Origin: M2408 sp040386975
GTDB lineage: Bacteria; Bacteroidota; Bacteroidia; Flavobacteriales_D; Crocinitomicaceae
DNA: 64,000 bases
NCBI GenBank assembly: GCA_040386975.1
Contig: JAZKEO010000034.1
Span: forward strand, 8,909-72,908
Direction: 5' to 3'
Both the position numbers and the translations under genes were made by a program. Below, one piece after another: positions 1-7,505 of the stretch (its first letter is position 1; every line of letters starts with the position of its first letter). Under the pieces are notes generated by a model. That model saw only the letters and a list, made by a program, of their open reading frames with translations, did no database searches and was not told where the DNA came from.

Positions 1-171
1 ATCATGAAAATCATTTATTTTCGATTGACCATAAATATGAAGTGCATTATTAAAATAAAATCCATCACCAAACTCTTTTAAAAATAAATGATATTTCTCG
101 TCAAGTATTTCATTTTTTTTAAAAAAAACATCACTTACAAATCGTGTATCTTTGTATTCGGAAAAATTCAT
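1..171 (-). CDS. Partial SUKH/GAD-like small protein (C-terminus beyond window)
   Basis: An open frame runs from an ATG at 171 to the left edge, 57 codons without a stop. It begins MNFSEYKDTRF and contains the stretch FLKEFGDGFYFNNALHIYG, an aromatic/glycine pattern typical of SMI1/KNR4 (SUKH) or GAD-like proteins, where an early 'FLKxFGxGxF' strand-turn is common. Many such proteins are immunity proteins or cytosolic binding modules. No signal peptide is visible, unlike its neighbours. It starts 18 nt after the stop of the propeller gene, so it is probably co-transcribed with that gene and the WG-repeat gene. The family assignment rests only on pattern similarity in the N-terminal third. Confidence 0.5.
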   Translation of the reverse strand, partial: MNFSEYKDTRFVSDVFFKKNEILDEKYHLFLKEFGDGFYFNNALHIYGQSKINDFHD

Positions 172-189
172 ATTTTATTAACTAAATTT

Positions 190-1473
190 CTACCTAAACT
201 TCCCATAAGTCGCCTTTGCTTTCGATTTTGTTTTGTAGCAAGTCAAATTTCCAGCTAAATCAGCGATTAGAATTTCTAAAAACTTATCTCCATCTATGTC
301 TTCGATAAACAAACTTGCTTCGGCACCAGCGGGAATTTTGAAGTTTTCGATTTTTTCGCCAGTCGTTTTGGAGATGAAAACAAATCCATCTTCCGTAACA
401 CCGATTAATTGATCTGAGTTTTTCGCTAAAACGTCAGCAATCATCGTTGTTGCACTGAGCCTCTCTCCTACTTCATGCGTAACGAATTTCGATTCATTTT
501 TGATGTAATTGTATTTTGCAGTTGTATCATAATAAAATTGTTTGTCGTCAAATTCTTGAGAACCTCTTCCGATAACCAAATGTTTGTCTTTCGTTACTGA
601 TGGTGAAGAAAAATTATCACTACTCACAAAAATGCGACAAAACAAATTTCCTTTTTTGTCAACGGCTGACAATTCACCGTAAGAACTTAAAAATAAAAAC
701 TGTGTTTTTGCTCCATTTTGATATAAAAAAGGTGAGGAGTGAACCCCAGAACCTGTTGGAGATTTCCACAAAACCTTTCCTGTTTTTCCGTCAATCGCAA
801 AATTGTAGTCACCATAATGATCCATTTTGTAACCATCAATTTCGTCTGACATCGATTCACCTCTACCAGAAGTAATAAAATCCATTACGCCATCGCTATT
901 TATGTCGTATTTCAAAGGTGAAGCATTTCCGCTATTTGACGAAATTTCTTTACTTTCCCAAAGTAATTCTCCAGTAACACCATTTAAAGCATAGAAATTA
1001 TTTCCTTCCACATTAAAAGCGACATCTAAACTTTTATCATCGTTTAAATATGCTAATTGTGGACAACTTTCAACATCGTACGGCGTGTGAAATTTCCACA
1101 ATTCCTGTTTGCTTTTGATATCAAAGCAAAAGAAATAGTAATTATCCGTTCCGAAAAACAATTTTCCATCGCCAATGGCAACTCCATTTACATCGTTATC
1201 GCCAGAAAATGGGATTTCATAATGATGCAGGATTTTTCCAGTTTTCGCATCAATTTCGTAAACGCCATCTAAAGCGTCATTTTTGAAATTACGGTCTTCC
1301 CCATTTGAACCAATAAAAATTTTACCGTCGTGTAAAACCATATTTGTTCTGTAGGTTGAAACACCAATTTTTACATTCCATTTTTGAGGGAAAATCGATT
1401 TTAACTCTCTTTGAGCTATCGTATTTACACTTACCAGTGCTAAAATTCCGATAATTAGTTTATTTCTTACCAT
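190..1473 (-). CDS. Secreted PQQ-like / FG-GAP beta-propeller protein
   Basis: 427 residues with a Sec signal peptide (residues 1-20, ending NTIAQ). The body is a run of beta-propeller blades of the PQQ-like type, with repeated motifs such as YEIDAKTGKILHHYE, ALNGVTGELLWESK and AIDGKTGKVLWKSP. Calcium-loop-like DINSDGVMDF and DIDGDKFLEI segments, as in FG-GAP/VCBS blades, lie between them. No T9SS tail or lipobox is present, so it is probably periplasmic or secreted by an unknown route. Its start overlaps the end of the upstream WG-repeat gene by 7 nt, indicating translational coupling. A binding or scaffold role is likely. Quinoprotein dehydrogenase catalytic features are not evident, so enzymatic activity is not claimed. 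Confidence 0.8.
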   Translation of the reverse strand: MVRNKLIIGILALVSVNTIAQRELKSIFPQKWNVKIGVSTYRTNMVLHDGKIFIGSNGEDRNFKNDALDGVYEIDAKTGKILHHYEIPFSGDNDVNGVAIGDGKLFFGTDNYYFFCFDIKSKQELWKFHTPYDVESCPQLAYLNDDKSLDVAFNVEGNNFYALNGVTGELLWESKEISSNSGNASPLKYDINSDGVMDFITSGRGESMSDEIDGYKMDHYGDYNFAIDGKTGKVLWKSPTGSGVHSSPFLYQNGAKTQFLFLSSYGELSAVDKKGNLFCRIFVSSDNFSSPSVTKDKHLVIGRGSQEFDDKQFYYDTTAKYNYIKNESKFVTHEVGERLSATTMIADVLAKNSDQLIGVTEDGFVFISKTTGEKIENFKIPAGAEASLFIEDIDGDKFLEILIADLAGNLTCYKTKSKAKATYGKFR

Positions 1474-4469
1474 TGTTGTTCTGTAAAGCGTTCGTTATTT
1501 TCAACATAAATGTAATATTTCACTCCATTTTGGTAACCAATCATTACCTCATCTCTTCCTTCAAAGAAAGTTGCAAAATCATATTCGCATGGGACAGTAA
1601 TATTACCGGAAGCATCTTTTGCTCCAAATTTTCCGTTCTGAATTATGATGGAGTATTGATTTCCATTTAACTGTAATTCATCTAAAGGAATTGTTTCTTG
1701 AAGAGTATTTGTAGGTAAATAATAAACATCAAAAGAACTTGAAGTTCTAATATATCCAAAATGATCATTTATAAAATCATATTCTTTTAATTTAGATACA
1801 TCACTAATTAATTCAGTATTTTGGTTGAAATAATATACTACTTTTTTGCTTCCTTTATGCCCAACAAAAAATTCTTCTGTGGCATCATTTTCTCCATTAA
1901 ATGAAAAGTGAGATGTAATTTCATCATAAACAGGAGGTAGAATTTCGATTCCTGTTGGGCTTAAAAGACCAAATTTTTTGTCGTTTTCAGTTAAATACAT
2001 TCCTGAAAAATAGTCTCCACTTGAATACGTTGAAATGTTATCAAATTTACATGGTAAAATTTCACCTTTATAAATATCATAAACTCCTACTTTATTTTTT
2101 TGAAATGTATAAAACGAAAAATTGTTTTCTGGATCTACTTCAAAAATTTCAAATTTGGAATATTTTAATGGAATTAAAGTATCTCCTAAGAAATTAATTA
2201 AACCCCATTTTTTATTTTTTCCTTGAGCTTTAAAAATACCTGTATAATTAGTATGCTCTAAATTTCTGTATTTCGCTTCAACTTGACAAAAAGGATTATT
2301 AAATTGTTTATATTCAAATGGAAATGCATAAAGACCATATTTCTTTTTAACTTTTTTCGGAAAAACAAATTCTGGATTATTATAAAATTTTTCACCTTTT
2401 AAATTGAAATAATTATAAGCATTCTCATTTTCGTTAAATTCAAGAGAATAATAATATGGACGAAATAAATAGGTAAAATCCAAAAATGATATTTCTTGAC
2501 TTGAAAAAGGTTCAATTATTTCACCATGATATAAGTTGACATTTCCAAAAAGTTCATATCCTGAAGAGTCTTTATTAACTAAAGAAACAAAATTTGGATA
2601 CGTTGAATTCTGGTAAAGTGTATCGTATTTCGGAGCAACATAAACATTTAAAGCAGAAATCAAACCATATTTATTTTGCTTATCTTTCAGAATTAAAAAA
2701 TATTCTTTGAAAGCTGGGATTGATTCATACATCTCTCCGCCTGTTTCAGGATCAATTACGATCTCATGTGTGTCAAAATCTCTTTTTAATCCATAGTTAA
2801 AGATTTCACTTGAATTAATTATTTCAAATTCATCTGAAATAAGCTTTACTTTGGAGAGGTCAACCGTCTTTCCATTGAGACTTATATCCTTATTCTTTTC
2901 ATATTGAAATAAACTTGTTTTAAATTCAGAATCATTTGTTCTTGTTCTTAATGCGAAAAAGCTTCCCATACTTGGCAAAATGTAATCATTAAAAAAGGTC
3001 ATTCTTGTTCCTTTATCCATTCCTTTAACATAATAACCTAAAGTATCACCCAAGGAATACTTATAAAGTGTGGTAGAATAAAAATCAATTGGTGTTCGTT
3101 CAATTTTCAATTCATTGTTCCCATCCGCTAACCAAGGAGAAATTATTTTTCTTTCTTCCAACTGATAAATTGCCTTTTCTTCTACTTGATTATCACCATA
3201 TCTAATTGCAATCAAAAAAGGCTCGTTAACATCTGTTGCAGTTTGACTTATATCATCCGTATAATAAAACTCTCCATTTTCATCATAATATCCTCCTTCT
3301 GGATAGTAAGAAAATTCTTGATAAATTCGTACATCAGGAAATGAATCCAACACATTATAATCAGCATCCAAAATGTATTTAACATTTCCGCCGTCAGCAA
3401 TAAACCATTTGTTATAATAATGGGAGATCAAGTTCGAGTATTTCAATTTTTCCACTTTAAAATCGGGATAAATATTCACTAATTTTGAATCGCGATACAT
3501 TTGAATTGCAAAGGAATTTGGGATTTCAGAATACAAGTCATAAAGTAGAGAAACGGCATTAAATTTTTCCTTAGAGATCAAACTTCCATCTGCTTTTGCT
3601 AACACAATTAAATCAATTGGTAGTGGCTCATCATAATTCCACACTTCCATATTTATATCTCTCAAATCATTTTCGTGAAGTGCAAAAATCATATTAAATT
3701 CGGACGATTGACCTTTTAAAGTATAAGTTGGGAAGGCTAAAAATTCAATCCACTCATAAGCCGGTTTTACAACCCAAGCTTGATCAGGATTTTCAAAACC
3801 TAAATTATAAACACCTGTCTTGTCATCAATCTTTATTTTAACCAATTTACTCGCATAATCGTAATCATTATAATCGATGTGTTTACTCGCTTTCTCAATA
3901 ATTAATTTACCGTTTTGATAAATATCCCATGTTTTATCTTCATTTCGACCAGAAATTAATCCATATTGATTCACAATTGAATCGTATTTAGCTGGGATAA
4001 CTGCATCATGGATATCTAATAAATTTTCTTTGTTTAAATAACCCATTTTTTTTCCGTCATAGACATAATAGGCGTTGTAATCTTCTTTGATATTGGTGTA
4101 AATCGGTTCTAGAAGAAAATTTCCATATTGAGCTTCAATCAAGCCAATTAAGTTTCCTTTTTGAACAAAAGCTCTTCCTTCTTGCATTGGCTGACCTTTG
4201 TCGTACATTGCTTGAATGTGCCAATTACCAAGCGTATCGATGTAACCCCATTTTCCATTCGTTTTAACCAAGGCAAGGTTTTCAGAAAAATCAGTTACGT
4301 AATCAAAACTTGCAGGAATAACAATTTTATCATCCTTTTTAAACCCCCATTTTTCGCCTTCTTTGAAAGTTTTAAAACGGAAATTTTGCGTGATATAATC
4401 TTGGGAAAACAGTTTTTGAGAAACTATTGAAAGCAAGAATAAGAATAGAATCGACGTTTTTTTGTTCAT
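1467..4469 (-). CDS. Secreted WG-repeat protein, 1000 aa
   Basis: Signal peptide at residues 1-22 (ends KLFSQ). The rest carries at least ten WG-type repeats with the pattern K-[WYF]-G-hydrophobic-hydrophobic-D..G.hhhP..YD. Examples are GEKWGFKKDDKIVIP and GKWGYIDTLGN near the N-terminus, and KKWGLINFLGDTLIP, KKFGLLSPTGIEILP and GKFGAKDASGNITVP near the C-terminus. The middle (roughly residues 230-540) is diverged and does not show clear repeats. The WG-repeat family (PF14903) is common in Bacteroidota but lacks a firm function. The C-terminal ~250 residues are clearly related to the 6022-7338 protein, so the two are paralogs. It is the first gene of a unit that includes the propeller gene. 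Confidence 0.85.
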   Translation of the reverse strand: MNKKTSILFLFLLSIVSQKLFSQDYITQNFRFKTFKEGEKWGFKKDDKIVIPASFDYVTDFSENLALVKTNGKWGYIDTLGNWHIQAMYDKGQPMQEGRAFVQKGNLIGLIEAQYGNFLLEPIYTNIKEDYNAYYVYDGKKMGYLNKENLLDIHDAVIPAKYDSIVNQYGLISGRNEDKTWDIYQNGKLIIEKASKHIDYNDYDYASKLVKIKIDDKTGVYNLGFENPDQAWVVKPAYEWIEFLAFPTYTLKGQSSEFNMIFALHENDLRDINMEVWNYDEPLPIDLIVLAKADGSLISKEKFNAVSLLYDLYSEIPNSFAIQMYRDSKLVNIYPDFKVEKLKYSNLISHYYNKWFIADGGNVKYILDADYNVLDSFPDVRIYQEFSYYPEGGYYDENGEFYYTDDISQTATDVNEPFLIAIRYGDNQVEEKAIYQLEERKIISPWLADGNNELKIERTPIDFYSTTLYKYSLGDTLGYYVKGMDKGTRMTFFNDYILPSMGSFFALRTRTNDSEFKTSLFQYEKNKDISLNGKTVDLSKVKLISDEFEIINSSEIFNYGLKRDFDTHEIVIDPETGGEMYESIPAFKEYFLILKDKQNKYGLISALNVYVAPKYDTLYQNSTYPNFVSLVNKDSSGYELFGNVNLYHGEIIEPFSSQEISFLDFTYLFRPYYYSLEFNENENAYNYFNLKGEKFYNNPEFVFPKKVKKKYGLYAFPFEYKQFNNPFCQVEAKYRNLEHTNYTGIFKAQGKNKKWGLINFLGDTLIPLKYSKFEIFEVDPENNFSFYTFQKNKVGVYDIYKGEILPCKFDNISTYSSGDYFSGMYLTENDKKFGLLSPTGIEILPPVYDEITSHFSFNGENDATEEFFVGHKGSKKVVYYFNQNTELISDVSKLKEYDFINDHFGYIRTSSSFDVYYLPTNTLQETIPLDELQLNGNQYSIIIQNGKFGAKDASGNITVPCEYDFATFFEGRDEVMIGYQNGVKYYIYVENNERFTEQQW

Positions 4470-4572
4470 AGTGATATTTTTTTACGAAGGTAAATATAAA
4501 ATTAATCCTGAGAAATAAGATGTTTGACGTATAAATTATTCTTTTTCTCAAAACTTACGATTTTTCTTTTTT

Positions 4573-4680
4573 TGAACCACAGAGAGTAAGAGAAATAGAG
4601 AAAATAATTTTATTCAAAGAATAAAATTTTAAAAAAAATCAAGTTTAAAGACCTCTTTTTCTCTTACTCTCCGTGGTTCA
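4573..4680. repeat. Long imperfect inverted repeat downstream of the AraC gene
   Basis: The outer arms 4573-4592 and 4661-4680 are complementary at 19 of 20 positions (tgaaccacagag.. against ..ctctccgtggttca). A second inner stem, aattttattc/gaataaaatt, lies at 4606-4615 and 4619-4628. It sits between the AraC stop and the WG-gene start. It could terminate AraC transcription, but the 'gaaccacagag' sequence type also recalls dispersed Bacteroidota intergenic repeats. Confidence 0.7.
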
Positions 4681-4702
4681 AAATACTTTATATTTCACAT
4701 TG

Positions 4703-5581
4703 TCAAGATTGATGTCGCTCAGATTTATACTCACTTTTAAATTCAGTAAGCGTTTTTCCTGTCATTTTTTTGAAAAAGCGTGAGAAATAAGAAAACTCAT
4801 CAAAACCCAATTCGCGTGAAATTTCAGTCAATGATTTTGTTGAATGGGAAATCAATCTTTTGCATTCTAAAATGATTCGTTCACTAATTAAATCGCTTGT
4901 TGTTTTGTTCAAACATTCTTTTACAATTCGGTTCACATGTTTTGGAGTAATGAACAACATTTCAGCATATTTTGCGGGTGATTTTTCTGTTTTATAATAC
5001 TTTTCAATTAATAATTCTAATTTGTTTAATTGTTCTAAATAGACTGACTTTCCAATTTGAATTGCAATTGTTTCTTTTTCATACAAACGGCTCAAATCAA
5101 TGTAAAGTGTGTCAATAAGATTAAAAAGTTGCCTATTTTTAAACTCAAAATTAGACTCATATTCTTCAAAAATGGCTTTAAACCTCATATTAAATTCTGA
5201 AACGAGTTCTTTTTCAAGTTTTATTTCTGGAGAATTCTGCCGATAAGAATAAAAGGGGAAATCATGTAAATTTTGCAAAGTATTATTTCCATGAAAAAAA
5301 ATGTAGCCTTCGCAATCTGGACTCAAAATCCAATGATGTGTTTGTCCTGGTTTCAACAGAAAAACTGAACCAGCTTGAATATCAAATTTTTGAAAATCAA
5401 TTTCGTGAACTCCACTTCCTTTGGCAAAAAAAACGGTCAGAAAAAAATCATGCTTATGCGGATGAGAAATTAAGGCTTTATTGTCTTTCAAATGTCGTGA
5501 CAAGGTATTTACATAAAAGTAAGTCTCTTCACTTGACTTTTGAAAAGAATCAATTTGCAAAACTGGAATAACATTTTTCAT
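4703..5581 (-). CDS. AraC-family transcriptional regulator
   Basis: About 292 residues from the preferred start MKNVIPVLQIDSF at 5581. The frame stays open to an upstream ATG at 5632, but a TATATTTG -7 element at 5612-5605 lies between the two, favouring the shorter form. The N-terminal ~130 residues form a cupin-type sensor domain (SHPHKHDFFLTVFF, then GSVFLLKPGQTHHW). The C-terminal ~100 residues are a double helix-turn-helix of AraC/XylS type, with LTEISRELGFDEFSYFSRFFKKMTGKTLTEF as the second HTH. The ligand is unknown. The divergent DUF983 gene is a plausible but unproven target. Confidence 0.9.
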   Translation of the reverse strand: MKNVIPVLQIDSFQKSSEETYFYVNTLSRHLKDNKALISHPHKHDFFLTVFFAKGSGVHEIDFQKFDIQAGSVFLLKPGQTHHWILSPDCEGYIFFHGNNTLQNLHDFPFYSYRQNSPEIKLEKELVSEFNMRFKAIFEEYESNFEFKNRQLFNLIDTLYIDLSRLYEKETIAIQIGKSVYLEQLNKLELLIEKYYKTEKSPAKYAEMLFITPKHVNRIVKECLNKTTSDLISERIILECKRLISHSTKSLTEISRELGFDEFSYFSRFFKKMTGKTLTEFKSEYKSERHQS

Positions 5582-5604
5582 TTCAACAAAAGTTAACAAT
5601 GTCT

Positions 5605-5612
5605 CAAATATA
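5605..5612 (-). promoter_or_regulatory. -7 element (TATATTTG) for the AraC gene
   Basis: Read on the minus strand this matches the Bacteroidota -7 consensus TAnnTTTG, and a GTTG about 23 nt upstream could serve as the -33 element. It lies 24-31 nt upstream of the ATG at 5581, which supports that start. Confidence 0.5.
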
Positions 5613-5685
5613 CAAATTTTTGAGTATTCCATTCAACATTTACTCCTTTTAATAGTTTTAATTTTGAACTATAAACAATTGAGTT

Positions 5686-6018
5686 ATGGGAAATCTACTA
5701 AAAGGAAAATGTCCGAAATGTGAAAAAGGAGATATTTTCAAAGAAAAAGGAAATTTATTGCTTCTTAAAGCACCACAGATGCACGAAAAATGCACGGAAT
5801 GTTCATACCGATTCGAAAAAGAGCCAGGATACTTTATTGGTTCATTTTACGTGAGTTATGCCTTAGCAGTCGTTGAAATGCTAATTCTTTTTTTGTGCGT
5901 TTTCAATTTTTTAAGCATCAATCAAATACTGCTTTTAATCACATTCGCTTTGGTCGCTTTTAGTTTTTTTAATTTTAGGTACGCACGCATTATTTGGATC
6001 TGGATATTTCAGTATTGA
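5686..6018 (+). CDS. DUF983 membrane protein
   Basis: 110 residues. The N-terminus has a zinc-ribbon-like pair of CxxC motifs (KCPKCEKGDIF and EKCTECSYRF), followed by EPGYFIGSFYVSYAL and two hydrophobic helices (about residues 57-78 and 82-98). This is the standard DUF983 layout. It ends at WIWIFQY, a little earlier than I recall for some family members, and converges on the next gene with only 3 nt between stops. A TAATTTTG -7 element lies at 5659-5666. Function is unknown; it may act on protein or lipid at the inner membrane. Confidence 0.85.
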   Translation: MGNLLKGKCPKCEKGDIFKEKGNLLLLKAPQMHEKCTECSYRFEKEPGYFIGSFYVSYALAVVEMLILFLCVFNFLSINQILLLITFALVAFSFFNFRYARIIWIWIFQY

Positions 6019-6021
6019 TAG

Positions 6022-7338
6022 CTATTGATTTTTTCTCATTTCCCAAAATTCTTTTTCAGTAAAGCTATTTCCTTCCAAAATATTAATAAAGTATTTCTTA
6101 TTGTTTTTAAATCCAATTACATATTCATCAAAGTAGGAATAAAAGCCAATAAGTGAATACTCAAAAGGAATTAAAATATTACCTGACACATCTTTCAAAC
6201 CAAATTTTCCATTTTCGAATTTCACAACAAAATCATCTTTTTGCCAACTAATTTCACCAATACTAACTTGCCCTACTAACTGACCATCAAACAAATTGTA
6301 TTTATCATATTTTTCTCCATTCTTGATATATCCTTGGTCTTTAAGGATTATATCGTATGATTTTATTGTAAAAGGTAAATGAGTTGAATCAAAATAATCT
6401 CCATGTTTATGTGAAAGCACATCATATTTGCCGTTTTTCAATCCGACATAATATTTTGTGTTATTAAAGCCTTTACTTGTTTGTATACTTCTAATCTGAA
6501 AAACTTCATCGTGTTCAATTGGCAAAACAGTTAATCCATTCGTGCAAAATAGTCCGAGCTTATCATTTAATTTAGTTTTAAATACAAGAGTATAATCCTC
6601 ACTTTCTAGAGTCTGGATGTCGTCAAAATAAAAAGGAACTATTTTTTTAGTATAGAAGTGATATAAAACTTTTTTATCACTTACACCTAACAAAATATGA
6701 TGATTCCCATCCCCATCATAATTCATGAAATCAATCGAAGTATATTCAAAAGGCAAAATTGTATCTCCAATGCAATTTATCAAACCAAACTTTTCACTCA
6801 AATTTTGAGCAATAAATGTTGATTTTAGTTTTGATTGCTCCAAATATAAAAATTTCGTATTCAATGCTTTTATTGGTTTATTTTCACTTCCAACTGTGTC
6901 CAAACCAAATAAATAATAAAATTTCCCCTCCTTTTTCGCAAACAAAGTTTCTGGATTACAATTTAGTTTGAATTTACCCTTTGAACTGATAAACATTTTT
7001 TTTCCTTTCGAATCTATGTAAGAATAAAAATTTTCATAATAATAAGACTCAAAATTCGCTGAACTTACAAACTGCAATTCACTTTTACTAATTGGTTTTA
7101 TTTCTTTTATTGAATAATCAAAATGAATAAGTCCATACAAATTATCCTTTTTCGTGTGGAATATCGTTTTTGATTTTTTATCCTGATAAATTTCATCAAA
7201 AACAGACTCTATACAAACAGAATCTTGGCATTTTATGCCCCAAAAACTTCCTGTTTTGAAAGGTTTATAATCTTGTGAGAAATAAACATTTCCGCAAAAA
7301 AAGATAAAAACTAATATGATAAATTTTATTTTTTCCAT
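6022..7338 (-). CDS. Secreted WG-repeat protein, paralog of the 1000-aa protein
   Basis: About 438 residues from MEKIKFIILVFIFF at 7338. The upstream ATG at 7368 would put ten extra residues before a clear signal peptide, so the inner start is preferred. The signal peptide ends near NVYFSQ. WG-type repeats include SEKFGLINCIGDTILP, DKLGLFCTNGLTVLP and GKFGLKDVSGNILIP. The C-terminal half aligns by eye with the C-terminus of the 1467-4469 protein, including the final YVIGFKNNKKYF block. No anchor or T9SS tail is seen. Function is unknown. Confidence 0.8.
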   Translation of the reverse strand: MEKIKFIILVFIFFCGNVYFSQDYKPFKTGSFWGIKCQDSVCIESVFDEIYQDKKSKTIFHTKKDNLYGLIHFDYSIKEIKPISKSELQFVSSANFESYYYENFYSYIDSKGKKMFISSKGKFKLNCNPETLFAKKEGKFYYLFGLDTVGSENKPIKALNTKFLYLEQSKLKSTFIAQNLSEKFGLINCIGDTILPFEYTSIDFMNYDGDGNHHILLGVSDKKVLYHFYTKKIVPFYFDDIQTLESEDYTLVFKTKLNDKLGLFCTNGLTVLPIEHDEVFQIRSIQTSKGFNNTKYYVGLKNGKYDVLSHKHGDYFDSTHLPFTIKSYDIILKDQGYIKNGEKYDKYNLFDGQLVGQVSIGEISWQKDDFVVKFENGKFGLKDVSGNILIPFEYSLIGFYSYFDEYVIGFKNNKKYFINILEGNSFTEKEFWEMRKNQ

Positions 7339-7457
7339 GTTCTGAATTTTTAAGCGAAGATAATTCAATTATTTTCTTTTTAAATAAGGCGTTTATCGTA
7401 TAAAACCCAATCGTCAAATTTGTTACAAACAAATACCAATTTTCGCTCATTTTTTTA

Positions 7458-7465
7458 TAAATTTG
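7458..7465 (+). promoter_or_regulatory. -7 element (TAAATTTG) for icmF
   Basis: Matches TAnnTTTG 40 nt upstream of the icmF ATG. A good -33 TTTG at the usual distance is not obvious. Confidence 0.45.
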
Positions 7466-7505
7466 TATCCGCTACTAAAAAACGAATGAATACAAAAAAT
7501 ATCAG

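Noticed and set aside
5582..5632. Upstream ATG of the AraC gene
   Set aside because: A TATATTTG -7 element lies between it and the ATG at 5581, so the transcript probably starts below it.
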